64,000 nt of DNA from Scortum barcoo (lineage: Eukaryota; Chordata; Actinopteri; Centrarchiformes; Terapontidae). Every line of letters starts with the position of its first letter. Positions within the stretch are counted from its first letter, which is position 1. The stretch lies in NCBI GenBank assembly GCA_023238725.1, contig CM041551.1, positions 11,893,242 to 11,957,241 on the forward strand. The letters run 5' to 3'. A program made the translations under genes and the position numbers. Shown here in pieces: positions 1 to 16,200 of this stretch. The notes beneath the pieces are model-generated. The model did not search any database and was not told the origin of the DNA. It saw only the letters and a list, made by a program, of their open reading frames with translations.

Positions 1-2554
<2,554 letters not shown>

Positions 2555-2790
2555 TTTTGAGACACACAAAAAGACTACCAGCTCTCGCAAAGATGAGCCC
2601 ACTAAAGCTGGTAAAAAGCTATCTACAGCAGGGCCGAGGAGGAGTAGGCCTGCTGCTCTTGTCCTAGCGGGTGTGGGCTCCTATCTCGCTGGTGTCAGTG
2701 CTGTTTTTAGCAACTAGTGCTGTCACGTCAAAGGTTGCCATTTTTACCCTGCCCATATTTGAAACTGAGCACTGAACAGCTGCCTACCAG
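2555..2790 (-). promoter_or_regulatory. Proximal upstream region of trim55 with muscle-type motif candidates
   Basis: This is the leader and proximal promoter side of trim55. Visible motifs are an E-box CAGCTG at 2777-2782, a CArG-like CCATATTTGA at 2753-2762 (one mismatch to CC(A/T)6GG) and an A/T-rich CTAAAAACAG-type MEF2-like site at 2701-2710 on the minus strand. MyoD, SRF and MEF2 sites are expected for a striated-muscle gene, but each motif alone is common by chance. The transcription start is not visible. Confidence 0.3.
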
Positions 2791-3410
2791 CAGCACCACT
2801 ATCAGAGAGTCTGAGCGGTGTTTGTAAATGTGTTACAGAGAGGTCAGAGGGTGTGCATCGCATCTCGAAACCACCACCACAAATATTATGGTTTATTATC
2901 AACAAAGTTACAACATGCCACTGACAACACATGGGCACATTATTTGATGATTTTATTCATGAATCTGCTCTTTAACAGCTGTATTTATTGAAAGACTGTA
3001 TAGATTAAAAAGTCAAAACGTGCCAAACTAAGAAATACACAGCTTTTAAAAATATAACCCTGTTAAATGTTAATCCTGATATGTCAGGCTGGTGTCAGTG
3101 CAAACTTTTTAGATAATATAGCATCAAAATCTGGTCAACTTCGAAGCAGCCCAAAGAGATACAACCATAAACATCAAAAAGTTCATTATTAGCTAAGTTA
3201 GCTCACATTAGCTAACTACAGTAACAGTGTTATACACAGCATTAGCCAAACTGTAGCATTTGTAAAATTAGCAGTTGTATTCTTTGTCTTATAACAAAAT
3301 TTTACCAGCATAGAAAACAAGTAAAATACTAAAATACTAAAAAAAAATATTTTCAATGTGGTTTATAAAAATAATAGAAAAAAGGATTATACTAACCAAA
3401 AATGTCGCTT

Positions 3411-3483
3411 TGGAGAATGCGGGCATCGATCCCGCTACCTCTCGCATGCTAAGCGAGCGCTCTACCATTTGAGCTAATTCCCC
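3411..3483 (-). tRNA. tRNA-Ala (anticodon AGC)
   Basis: The 73-nt minus-strand sequence folds as a full cloverleaf: acceptor GGGGAAT pairs with ATTCTCC (one G-U), D-arm AGCTCAAATGGTAGAGC, anticodon stem CTCGC/GCGAG with loop TTAGCAT (anticodon AGC at 3448-3450), and a T-arm with GATCGATGC. A and B box promoters are intact and a minus-strand TTTTT Pol III terminator lies at 3398-3402, about 9 nt past the 3' end. No intron. It is probably an active gene. Confidence 0.96.
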
Positions 3484-3858
3484 TCCGAGCCCACACTCCA
3501 TCGGCCACATAATTTAAAAGTGGACACTGTGATGGACACTGATGGTGCAGAAACGTGTTATTATTATTATTATTATTATATGTCCATTTGTTGTTAGGAT
3601 GCTTATATATGTTAGCAGAGGTAGTTTTAGCCTCATATGGGCACGTCGGATGCTGAGGTAACATTTACTAAAATGGCGAACTAGCAGCGAGCTGTACCAT
3701 TCATGAGCAATAAGTTGTTTGTATAATATGATCTGATGATTTGCTTCGAAGCTCGTTGCATTATTTATTTTATTTATTACATATTACAAGACATATAACA
3801 TTTTTTTTCTGCAATGTATCTTATGAAAGATCGTTGTACAGAGATGTGCAGGAAGCTC

Positions 3859-3944
3859 CCTTCGATAGCTCAGTTGGTAGAGCGGAGGACTGTAGCGGTT
3901 ACATGGGAATCCTTAGGTCGCTGGTTCGAATCCGGCTCGAAGGA
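3859..3944 (+). tRNA. tRNA-Tyr (anticodon GTA) with a 13-nt intron
   Basis: The acceptor CCTTCGA pairs with TCGAAGG, followed by discriminator A3944. The anticodon stem GAGGA/TCCTT encloses loop CTGTAGA once a 13-nt intron (3896-3908) is removed one base 3' of the anticodon, the canonical place for tRNA-Tyr introns. The anticodon GTA is 3892-3894. A and B boxes (TAGCTCAGTTGG, GGTTCGAATCC) are intact and a T7 Pol III terminator follows at 3951-3957. It lies 375 bp from the oppositely oriented tRNA-Ala gene. Confidence 0.96.
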
Positions 3945-4199
3945 GAGAAATTTTTTTGCTTTGTCTTGTAAAATCTGCAGCTGAAATGATACACAGTGTG
4001 TATGTTGAAAATCATCATTTTGGTAATGAATATTTTTATTTTCAGCCATTCATACAACCTTATTTGTCAACTCATTGCGTAGTTTAAAAAGAGAACATAA
4101 TAAAAATAAACATAATAGAATAAGCAATAAAAAACATTAAAAAAGATTAATACAAAACATTATAATGACATAAATAATAAAAGGTAAAAAAATAAATAG

Positions 4200-4356
4200 T
4201 CTTACAAGTAATTTCTTCTATCATTTTCTCAAAATTGCTATAGTTGAACGTATTTTACCATTTTCTGATTGTATTAAGCAAGCAACTAATCAGTTAATTC
4301 AGAAAATGAATTACAGATTAATCAATAATGAAAATAATCATTAGTTGCAGCCCTAC
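4200..4356 (-). mobile_element. Fragment of a dispersed hAT-like MITE
   Basis: Read on the minus strand this starts GTAGGGCTGCAACTAATG and continues with ATTAATC/GATTAATC-rich sequence, the terminal part of a very common teleost non-autonomous element. Related interior or terminal sequence recurs at 34825-35010 and 36850-37110 in this window. The hAT assignment rests on the GGGCTGCAACTA-type terminus and is from memory. Confidence 0.55.
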
Positions 4357-5312
4357 ACATTTATATCAAGGACAGAGTCAGAAATAGTCCTCTGTTGCCC
4401 TGGCAAATAATTAGACATTTGTTGACTGGATGACAAGATATTTTGGTGGAAAGATCCCAATTTGACTCAAAGGTTAGATTACAAATGTTCAGTGCTGCTG
4501 TGACCATAGAGCAGGTTTTGTCAGTAAGCACACTGCACGCTCTGCATTGTTGATCTGCACGATTAATGGAAAACGATCACACCTGCATGCACTCCGTTCA
4601 AAGGGGAGTTTAAAGGTGATTTTCTGATTTGGTTGCAGCTAGTGATGAAACCAAACATTATCTGCACTGGGAGCTGCACTGGACATAAATTTCTCCTCAT
4701 GATGGCATCTGACTCACATATTTTCTCTACACACATTAGAAGCAATTTGGCCATCAGTGTCTTGCTGAAGGGCACTTGGATGCATTGAGCATACACGTTG
4801 ATATTTTAAATAAATGTCAGTATGCTTGTAGATTTTTGAGGTGATTATGTTTTTTGTTAAGATACTATGGAAGTCTATGTTGAAATGACACAAAATACCT
4901 CAGATACCTACAGTTGATCAACTATAAACTAATTAACATATCAAAAGCATGGTGCAGGATCCTTCAAGTTCTATCAGTTTATGGCCTTTCTAAGAATATC
5001 TAATCAGGCTTTTTTCTGACTCATACAATATGACATCTGCTTTCCTTTATAATAAGGCCACATGGCTACCTAATGCTTTTCACACAGACACGCAAGTCAG
5101 TGAGTCATTTTTAAACATTTTAGACATCCGTAATCACAGAAAATGAATGAAAGTCTCTCTCTCTTTCTTTCTCTGGGTGTCAATCCAGGAATGACATACC
5201 ACAGGATGGGATCCACAGTTGTAAAGACACGGCAAGCAAGTATCAAGTTAACACCTCACAGGTGAGGATTATGTCTTGGAAATATATAGAAACCTTCATA
5301 TCCTACTCTTAA

Positions 5313-5472
<160 letters not shown>

Positions 5473-8400
5473 ATTGTGTTAAGTTGAAAATCTTTCTCTC
5501 TTTTTTGTGGTCCACGACAAATGATGTTTTCTCGTTACTTTGTGAAGCACTGGGCCCATCACTTCATTCAGTATTAATTAGTAGTCTTTAAAAGGCTGAA
5601 CCTGTATGACTAAGAGCAAGAAAGGACTGCTCAAATGCTCACCATTTAGATGGCTCCTAAAAGTGAATTCAAATGAGATCAATTAAGAAGATGTTCTGGG
5701 CTATGCCTTTGTGATTGAAGTGAATCCATAATTTTTTAAGCCATTACTGTCTGACTCATAATATTGCAGTGCCTGTTGGTAAGAATGCAATAAAAACTGA
5801 AGATTGACAAATTAAGAGCAGTGTGAAGTTGACTTGATGATGAAAAGCCAGACAGACGCTACGAGTTTAAAGAGCTTGGCGTGATCCTGCTGCTCCTCCA
5901 TTTTGCACAGTGGTGGCTTTGATTATATAGTAAGAGGGTCTGCAGGTACTGCCAAGGCCACAAAATACACAACACAGGGGGTGAACACACACACTCACGC
6001 ACAATCACACACATAATGGTCCACAAGCTCATAAGCAAGATAAAAGTGTATATGGGACCAGAATAGGGAGCAGAGCGAAGGGTGCCATCTGTTCTCTTGT
6101 ATGAATATTTCAGTTAGGTGGAAGTCATATTGTATTCATACAGATGGTAGCAGTCACTGCCAGTGATTAAAAAGGTCTCGGTAAGCATTCTTAGCATTTC
6201 CGCATTTGTCCTAAAAACACCCTGAAATGAAAGTTCTTCACCTCAAAACATTTTTTTTTTGTAGATAATGCTGTTATTATCATTATTACTGGTATTACAG
6301 GTATTCAAACTGAAACTTACCTCTTTATATTCAATAGTGAATTATAGAGAAAATAACAAAATAAAGTTCACAAAAAAAGAAGACAGAGAAGAAAAAGAAA
6401 GAGTTCAGTACAATGTGAAAGGCTCAGCTTAATGCTAATTAGTGTATAAACTAGCCTGTAATGATTATGGAAAGTTTTCAGAATTCTTAATATGGTGATA
6501 AGTAAATGTAGTTAGTTGATCTCATGTTTGTTTCTGTTGTACTCATTTTCAATTAAAAAAATCTATAGGGATGGTTTAGTGTAATTTATCATAATGTGTG
6601 AAACAATAGTGTTTTTCAAATCATTTTTTTTTTCAAATTTTTAGACTGTGAGCTTTAGAACATCTTCTCAAATGGTTCCAAGTACATGCGTACCTGTAAG
6701 ACTCCCCAACTGAGGTAACAGGTAAACAACTCTTTCCTCAGTTGTGTCATTACTCTCTAAACTGAAGTGAAGCAAAGGAGCATGTGCTGAAAATCCAACC
6801 AGCCATCATAAAATCACAGATTTAAATGAAAATACAGACATGTTTTACTTGCTATAATCATAATTGCTAAAGCTTTCTTTTAGTCCTGCTTTGTCACAAC
6901 ATGAAAGTACTTTTTATCTGCATGTAAGACTCAACTCAATTTGAAACTTCTTACTATTCTTACAGTTTATTCCAACAAAACATTTTAAGGATACAACTAC
7001 CTCGAAAGAGGTACAACGCAGACTATTTTGGAATTTGATCACACACACACACAATAGCATTTTATTTTATATATATATATACACACATACACACACACAC
7101 ACACACATTTTTTTTTCGCATTTATTTATTTCTCTTTTAACATTTGTGAACAGACCACTGACAGATGGTATGAATACACATTTGCACTACAGGCACATTT
7201 ACTTTAAATACATCGATTCCAACCAAGCTTACTGGGTGATCATTATCAACCATGCAGCATGATGTGACCTTACTTTGGTCACACTGACTGATTAATATCT
7301 GCCGCACATGACATGGTAGTTATAATCACACCAAGGATTTGTCACGCATGGTATATAATATGGATCAAGGCTGCATAACTTGAAGATATCCAGGCATTGT
7401 AATGCAGCACAATGATCCACAATGTCAGAACAGAAACCTTATAATGTTACAATACAATTGATAATGAAAATGGAATTATAGCGAAAGAAATTATGACAAT
7501 ACGTGTTTTTTTTCCATAATCATAATCTACCACACTGTTTCCGGGATAAGGCAGTGTAAGTATAAATAGAGTTACAAGTAGTGAATTTGTGTTATAATAT
7601 ACTGTGGATCTTCTATATGGAAATACCTGACAACCTTTTTGACATGTAGTCACTTGATGATGGGAAAGATGAAATCAAGCAGCCAGACTTCCACACAGAA
7701 TTTTATGTAACATCCTCTCCCATACAATGACGTAAAAGAGACGTCAGTCTGTTTTAACAGGCACCACTGCAGCTCGTGGTCATGGGACACTGAGATGCTG
7801 TCGGCATTCAAGTGCTTCTCTCAGCCTGGATTAAACATCACACCCTCTGCACCATGAGAAGTACAGTCCACATTGTCTCATATTAAATACTTTCATTTAA
7901 AGTGTAGTGAGGCAGACTGATTTCAACATCCAGCAGCAACACACCAAGAGCCTGTCTGCATTAAACAGGTTACACTAAGGGTACAGTAAACATGCACAGT
8001 GCTGACATTATTATGAGCCCTTGGACATTTACTCTCATGGATGTTTGAAGTCCTTTTTTTTGTTACATGAGCAGCTTAATCACTGATTTTTTTACTTGTA
8101 GTATGAGACCCTAAGGGGAGAAAGGATAGAAAGACTCAGAGAGGTGTAGCACAAAGTCATCATCAAGCTTTCTTTCATGCAGATATAGCTTGAATCAAAC
8201 AAGCAATTCACACAGTTTTTGTGTCCCATCCTGTGAATTGGGTATACAGTAAATTATCTGCAACAAAGCATGCTCCCTCTGCGGTTGGCCAGTTACTTAG
8301 CATATATAAACCTGGATCCAGGTATCTCAATGACAAGCAGTAGACATTCAGATCTTTGCAAAAACAGTACATGATCTATTTTTACTGAGGACATGCATGC

Positions 8401-11290
8401 CTTAGTGTCAACTTATTTCCTATTTATTTATTATTTTATTTTATAACTTAATTAGCTGGTACAAGCATGGGATCAGGTAAACAGATATGTCAGATAAGGT
8501 TTTTACAATATTATCAATCTTTAAGATTTTAGAATTTCTTATTGTTGCTGCTCCTTCATTTTATCTTGTCTTTCTTTTTTTCTAGCCATCAAATTATTTA
8601 AGAAATAAACTATTCTCATTAATAAAAGACCTGAATGTTAATACTGATCAAATAAGTACCATAGGCAAGTTTCTGCTGAGGAGCTGTGAATGTAAACCTG
8701 CTGGCCTTTAACACAGTAAAAGAGTGCTATCTAGTGGTGGGATGAGGGCAAACTATGTCCAGTAGATTCACTTCTTACTGCACATTGACATCACTGCAGT
8801 CGTCACTAAATGGGGCCTTACATTGTATTTGTGGTTATGCTGTTGCATTTAAATTGTATGACTCCCACTTCTTTCAGTTTGTGTAAATAACATGAATGGA
8901 GAGGAGAGATTTGTCACTTCAGTAACACATGATTAACAGATTGATTGTCACACATTGATGCTATCTAGGATTAGATTTGGCGTTTCTCTGCATATTATTT
9001 TACACTTGCACTACACTAATTTTCCTGCTGCACATATCCAAGAACTGAAATGTGAGCTTTCATCAAACTGTGAGTGTTGGCACAAAGAATATGTGCCAGG
9101 TTTTAGGTATTTTTTTCATTTGGCAGGCATTATATAGTGTAGCTGTCAGTATATTGGATGTGCACTCATTGTACAATTAACATTACAAACCAAACTAGAA
9201 ACCCATTCTTCATTTTAAGCTACATTTTAAGATATAACCACATTTTTAAAAATATTTTTTATAATAGACACACTGTCCTTGTAAGAGCTCTTTTTCACCA
9301 CAAGATGGCTCTACATACACACAACAGTACACTTTGAGGCGTTTGTAATGGTATGTAATAGAGAAGTATAGTACAGTAGAAAAAATATTGGTTATTTCTT
9401 CCAGTTAACGTCATGATAATAATAATCAATGTTTATCTGCATTAATGGAATTAATAAGTGTGATGAAAAGGTAATCAGTTCAACAGTCATTTAAAGAAGA
9501 TGTACAGTTACATAATATATTAAATTGTAAAACACAATAATCTCTGTGTGCGTGTTTTAGTGTGTTTGTTTGCAGATGCACATATAGAATCTATATGTCA
9601 AAGAGCACTATAGGTGCAAAACTGCTGTGTGGGCAATGAAGCAATAGATAATGACTCCTGTGATGCTCACACTGTTGTCAGAGGGTAACAGGTGAATCAA
9701 TTAGGAACACCATGGTGGATTGCAGTCTGTCTCCAGGGGGCTCTCAGTGAGACTAGTCAGAGGGAGTGGAGCATTGGGGCCCTCACAAGCAGTTACTGTA
9801 CCTGTGACCCCCAAGGGGAATCAGCAGGTATGCAGCTTGGCTGTCTTATAAGGCTCCAGAGGCTGATGCCAGAGTACTTAAACACGCACAGTGTGTGTTA
9901 GTTCGCGTGTATGTGTGTGTGAATGTGGGGGGGTGGGTTTGTGGAGGAAGTTAATTAACAAAAATGCCTCACAAATCCTTTTCCCACATGTACACTTAGA
10001 GGAGAGAGTGTAAAATATGTGCTGTCCTGTGCACACACACACACGCGTGTGACGTGCTGTTGAAGCGGCCATGCGCCAGATCAAGCAGTTTCATAGTCAT
10101 GTGGCAACAACAGGTTTGTAAGCTGTGAATGCAAAAGCAGAACCTCCCATGTGTGGTTGGCCTCTACTCTCTTTGCAGCAAATACTCAAGTCAAGATGTG
10201 ACATGTCAGTCATTTGCACTTGAAGTAGCTGTTAACATCAAATGAAACAGTTTTGGAGTATATTCTCAGTCACAAGGTGTTCTACCAGCCAGGGTGGAAA
10301 GAAATTAATTAGAGGTGAATTCATCGAGAGGCCTTTTCACCTACTTGTACTTCTTTAAGTGCATTTTAAAATCAGTTATTCACCTTTCACAATACTACAT
10401 CAATTGTACATTAAGAATTCTGCTCTGGTTTGCAAAGACCAAATTTGCTAATGAAATTATAGCTATGGTTAATTTAAGAAGATATGAAATGTGAGTTTAA
10501 CTAATCCTCTTTTCCCTCCAAACAAACTCTCTGAAAAAAAAAGATTCTCACTACTTTGACAAGTATTAGGAAACAGTGGTGAAGATTTGTGTGGTAAGGC
10601 ATAAATTATTAAATGTTTTAGCCTGAATATTTGCCTTTTAGGTGAACATATGTAACTGTTGCTGCTAATTCAGAACAACTACTTTTACAGTTTTATTTTA
10701 GTAGTTTTCAAACACAAGTACTCAACTTTAGGCTAAATTGGAGTCAAATCAAAGTATATCTTTTTTTGAGTTGGCCATTCAAGCACTATTTCCACCCCTT
10801 GCAACTGTCTGTGACTCATTCGTTGTTGTGTTATGCCGTGTTGCCTTAGCTGCCTGGAAAAGATGCAGGACCTCTTTGTGGGGGGTATGATTGTAGGGAC
10901 TACTTTCAGACCCATGGGAGTGGGGAGGGAGGGGATTATGCCTCCACTGTTGCCATGGCACATGCATTGTCCCCCAGCACATGGGCATGGCACAGAAACC
11001 TCCAGTGAATATGGCCATCATCTGGTCTGTTGATGTTGTGGATTTTATTTATTTATTTTTATTTTATTTTTTGCTTTTTCTTTATTTGATTCACTCAGCT
11101 GCAGCATGGGGCCAGCTACATGGCCCCAGTACTAGTGGCCCAGCATCTTACATGCCTTTGGTGCAGACAAATAAAGCAAAAGCTCACAATAAAAACGAGC
11201 AAGTCTTGAGTCTGATTTTACAATACAGTCTGCATGTGTCTTGAGTCACCACGGGCAGTCATATGGAGCAAATTGCCTCGGCCTCAATAG

Positions 11291-12857
11291 AGGCAGCCAG
11301 CATTTCGCTGCATTTTCAAACTCCCGGTGAGTCTCGGCTCCCATGTAGTATGAGTCATGAGAGGAAGGTAATCACAGGCGATGATGTGGACCGCTGCAGG
11401 GCAAGCCCCGTTGTGGAGGAATACCCTTGAGAAAGTCGACGCCGTCTGCAAAACGACTGCTCATATAGGTCTTGGGATCGCCCCTGGCCGCGCAGCCAAT
11501 CGCGTCGCTCGGTTCACACTGCGTAGGGAGCACCGTCCAATCGGCGTCGAGGTTGCAACACCTGCTTTGACGCTATTGGTCGATTGTAGACAAGGGCGTT
11601 TTTTTCTTTTTCTTTTTTTTTTTTTGCTCGCTCCAACAGCACCATCTCTGGCAGGTGGTGTGTGTTTTTAAAACCACACAGTAGGCTAATGTTTAAATGA
11701 TAGGTAGGTAGGAATAGGGACGTAACAAAAAAAAAAAAAAAATCTATTTGTCTTTTTTTTTTTTCTGCAGCGGATTTTTTTGCGCTTCTTTTAAAAGAAA
11801 AAGAAGAAGAAGAAGAAGAAACACGCCGGGGGATCGCAGTTTTGGCTGGGAGGGTTTGAGATGAAGCGTCGGGGTTTCCCTCTCTGAGCGCAGAACAGAC
11901 ACACTTCGTGAATTTCCAAAAAAAAAAAAAAAGACAGCTGCCCCCTCATCATGCAGCCCGCGCAGCAGAGAGAGAAAAGACGGAGCAGCTCTGCGTGTTG
12001 ATCGCGTTTCGCCGCCGGTACGAGCCTGCATGAGGCGGAGAGTCCTCCTCCTCCTCCTCCTCCTCCTCTTCTTCTCCTTCCCCGGCCGCGGCTGAAGAGA
12101 GGCTCCACATCCTGCAGCCCGCCCGCCGGTGTGCGCGTGTATGCGTGTATGTGTGTGTGTGTCGGCGCGCGCGTGCACGTGTGTGTGTGTGACCAACCAA
12201 TGTGTGTGTGTGTGTGATATGTTGATGACATTTTTTTTTTTTTTTTTGGACGCGGCCGTGCCTTTTGTTTTCGTTTCAGGGGAGATGTGATGTGCGGATC
12301 CGCGGAGAGGGAGCGAGCGGCCGTGTCTCTCTGCCCTGAAAAATGAGGAAGCGCTTTGACGAAGACCCAGAAAATGGCAAGAAGGTCTGGTCGTCCGTGG
12401 GCCCGGATTTGAGCGAAATGAGAAGGGAAGGAGCAGATGCAGCAGCAGCATGATTTTTCCTCCTTCTTCTTCTTCTTCTTCTTTTTTTTGTTTTTGTTTT
12501 ACCCCCCACCTCTTATCACCACCAACACCACCACCCCCACCAGCAGAATGACACCAAAGGAGGTGAAACGGTGGAGGTAGATGAGACGCAGCATCAATGA
12601 AGGCGATCTGGACAAGTTTTGAGTCGCTCATAATGAACAGAGATACTTTGCAGCAGATCCTGAGATACTGAAAGATATATGTATATAAATATATATATAT
12701 ATATTTTGTCGGTGTTGGGAGATTTTCTAAGTCACAAGTCATCTATTTTTTCCTCCTCCTCCTCCTCCTCCTCGCATTGCTTTTGTGATATTTTTTTTTC
12801 ATTATATGTTTGATTTTTCTTTTATATTTCTGATCCGGATCCAGCCCTGACTGTTCA
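11291..12857 (+). promoter_or_regulatory. pde7a promoter and GC-rich 5' leader region
   Basis: GC content and CpG density rise sharply around 11.3-12.4 kb, immediately upstream of the pde7a start. The block contains three CCAAT boxes (separate entry), poly-A, (AAG)n and (TCC)n tracts (near 11800-11820, 12046-12078 and 12463-12483), and short upstream ORFs such as the one from ATGAAGCGTCGG near 11861. Transcription probably starts shortly after 11.6 kb, but no TATA box or start site can be fixed. Long antisense ORFs here are low-complexity read-through. Confidence 0.6.
11496..11579 (+). promoter_or_regulatory. Three-CCAAT (NF-Y type) promoter core of pde7a
   Basis: CCAAT boxes lie at 11496-11500 (GCAGCCAATCGCG, plus), 11537-11541 (CGTCCAATCGGCG, plus) and 11575-11579 (ATTGG, minus), about 38-41 bp apart in CpG-rich sequence. 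Flanks match the NF-Y preference for CCAATC/CCAATA. A TATA-less CCAAT promoter would place transcription starts roughly 60-100 bp downstream. Confidence 0.5.
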
Positions 12858-13184
12858 ATGGAAGTATGTTATCAGCTGCCGGTTTTGCCTCTTGACAGGC
12901 CGGTTCCCAAGCATGTCCTCAGCCGGAGGGGAGCCATTAGTTTCAGCTCCAGCTCTTCCCTCTTCGGGGCTCCTGATCCGAGGCAGCTGTCACAGGTAAA
13001 GAAATGAAATAATCCTCACACTACTCCATTTTTTTTTTTTTTACTAAGAAATCATCATTAGGTTTGGGCTATGGGAGTCACTCAGGCCTTAAAACCAGGC
13101 ACCTTTTCTTTTTCTTTTTTTTTTTTAACAAAGACATGAATAATCCACAGGAATCTTGCAGGTGGTTGTTGGATATCTAGGCCC

Positions 13185-13232
<48 letters not shown>

Positions 13233-16200
13233 TGAACAGAACTTGCACTAATGCACTAATGCACACAACATTTTCTTATCTCTCAGAGCTAAAACACACA
13301 CCAGCCAGCCATCTCCTGAAACCACTTTGCATTTGTGCATGCTGCCAAGAGATAAAGGCCCTCTTGGTTTACACTTTAGCCAGCACTGACACTGTGGTGC
13401 CTGAAGTGTACTGGTTCACTCCTGGGACCTGCTACGACCATCAGGGGGAAACGTGCCGCGCTGTTATTTATGTTAACACATTGACAGAAGAGGCATAAAT
13501 CCTTGAGTCATACTTGAACTTCCTGCTTTCTCACAGTGTCGAATTCTTGAAAATGAGCGTCTGGTAAGCCCGCTTCTGTATTTCTGTTTTGCGGTGAAAG
13601 AAAGGAAAAGGTAGGCCACAACAACAGTCCTCAGCAGCAGCTGCGGGGTCACGTTCTGCTCGACTCTCCTGTACACAAGGGAAAAAAAAACGTCACGGCA
13701 GCACAATACATCTCCACAGCATTGAGTCACTGTTGTGTATGAGCATGTGTCTCAGATGATGTGCCGTCCATTAGGCCTTTGTCCAGCACACTCGCTTACT
13801 GCTGCACGTGTGTGAGCCTGCAACCTCAGCTCGAGAGAAAAGTTGCACATCAAGTCATGACTGGATGAACTCCTTCCCCACGGTGTTGCACTTTAAAAAA
13901 AAAAAAGAAAGAAAAAAAAAATGGGAAAAACATTGTTGCTTCAGTAGTTTTGCACAAAGCTGCAGGATTTATTCTCTTCTTTTTGGGTCACGTCCCGCTG
14001 GTTGGCCATGAACAGAGAACTCCCACAGCATTGCATGGCATCTCCCGACACATTAACTAAGCATTAAGTCACTGTCTGTGTGAGCGTCCTCTTCAGTGAG
14101 CTGTCCATTAGCGCTTTGTGCAAGATGCTGCTCCACATAACCACCCATGTGTGTCCGCTTTGAACCTGCCACACCATCATCGCGGGCAGCTCCCTCAAAG
14201 GCTAATGCATAGCCTTGGCTGTCAACGGGCCTCAGTGTCGCTCATCCTCACCGCTCTTTGTTTGCCTGCTGGGTTATTAGTGTTCTTGGCTGATGTCATG
14301 AAATGTTGGACAAGTTGCAGGCACAGGACTTTTCTGACCGTGTGTCCATCGTTCCACCCATCCACTCACTCCATACTTGAAGCCATTATCCCACCGCTCC
14401 ATCATCACTCTCTGCCTAAGTTAGCATGACTTATAAAGCCGTCCTGCGGTGGGTCTCGGACCTCGCTTCTCAGACCGCAGCCCAGAGGAGGGATCCCTTG
14501 GAGAGGTCCCAAAACCTCAGGGAGAAAACCTGTCTGAGCGCAGATTGCGCATCCTCTGCACACAGTGTGAAGAAGCTATTGTGTCTCTTTGGTCGGGTTC
14601 ACCAGTTGATTTCTCAAGTGGTGGGGTCTGCATGTTTTTTTTTACCTTTTTTCTTTTTTTTTTTTAATGAAAAAACAGGACACCAACAGTGAGGGATTCA
14701 GTAGTTCAACATGAAGACCTGCTGACATTTTTTTTCCCCTCCTCCCTGGACACTGGCAGAATTGGGTGAACATGCACGCACGCATACGGCAGTGTCACTC
14801 AGCCTTTGTCACAGAGCAATTACACTTCTACAAATATTGTGTTTCGGGCCCTATTTATGACCATAAGGGCGCATTTGTCCTTGGTGGCTGCTGTGTTTTT
14901 GTGTGTGGTTCCACAGGCCTGTTGTTTGTGGAAGCAGTTCTGGACTAGCATCGCAGAAAGAGGCAGTTAGGCATGTGCCTGGGCTCTGTGGGCAGTGGTT
15001 TGGCTCGCAGCCAGACTCACAGATGGCCGGAGTCTCAGTCTCTTTTCTTTCTCTGGCTATCTTGTTCCGCTCACTCACAAGCTCTCTCTCTTTCTTTCTC
15101 TTTCTCCTCTACCACCACCCCCACCCCACCAGCCCTCCCCTTCCCTCTCAGATGAAGACATTTCCTCTTGTAAACAGAGGACGAAAGAGTAAGGTTGAAG
15201 ACACGACTCGAGTCTCTGAAGAATATGTCACTCTGTGGTCGTGGAATGCTTATAATGGGTGTAAATATGCCGCTGAAGAGGCGTTGAAAACAGCAGCGGC
15301 ATTAAATAAATGGGCTCATTTGTCTATTACAATGCCTCCATTGTTTTTTATTACAATGCATGTTGGCTGCTTGTTGATTAATTCCTAAAAGTGAAGCAGA
15401 AGAGGATTTGAATTTCGCTTGTATACCGTGATGCACGCCTGTGCCCCCCCCCTCCGGCTTCTCTGCAGTGAAGGGTAAACAACACAGGACTGAGACAAGA
15501 GTAGGTTGGTGCACAATGAAAGGACCAGGAGTGTATGACCAGGAGTGTAAGACCAGGAGCAGGACACAGCAAAGACTCCAAAACACACATGCATTTGCAC
15601 ATGAAGTTAGTTCAGCATCACTGCACGCCTCTCAGAGACGCTGCACAGACAGGACTGAGTTTCTATGCCGTGTGGCCGGCTGTCATGATTCGGTACTAGT
15701 AACACATTCACACACTGTCACATGGGCCTGATGAGGCTATGTATTTGACAACTATTTCAAAAGGGGAAAAAAAAATCCAGCAATCAACAAACAGATGCGC
15801 TGTATTGATTGATTGAGAAGTCACGTGGCTCTTAGTGATAATGGGAGGAAGGCAGCTTAGATCTGAAACACTTCCCTGCTGTCAGCTCAGTCCGTCATAT
15901 CACAGTCAGAGATATCATCGAGAATATGTTGTCCACTGACCCTAGATCGACTCCTTTTTGGTTTTAGATGTTTAGGGACAGGGGATGACGATAGGCCTCT
16001 GTGCAAGGGCGGGAGATAGCGTTGCTTGTTTCATCCACACTATGGATGTTTCTGTGCAGAGCATGATAAGGGAATACACTACAGTGGTTCTTTCTGAGGG
16101 AGTTACTTTGTTGATTTTAACTGAACCGATAAGATTTTTTTTTTTTCTTTCTGTGCAGTGCCATCGGATTGACGTAGTTTCAGGATGTGGTAAGAATGCT

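Noticed and set aside
9692..9901. Possible dnajc5b or other exon in the trim55-pde7a interval
   Set aside because: No J-domain motif (HPD), no cysteine string and no plausible splice pair was found.
11744..12742. 332-codon minus-strand ORF opposite the pde7a promoter
   Set aside because: It translates microsatellite, poly-A and CCT/GA tracts into Lys, His-Thr and Leu repeats with no domain. It overlaps the CpG-rich leader of pde7a and is a composition artefact.
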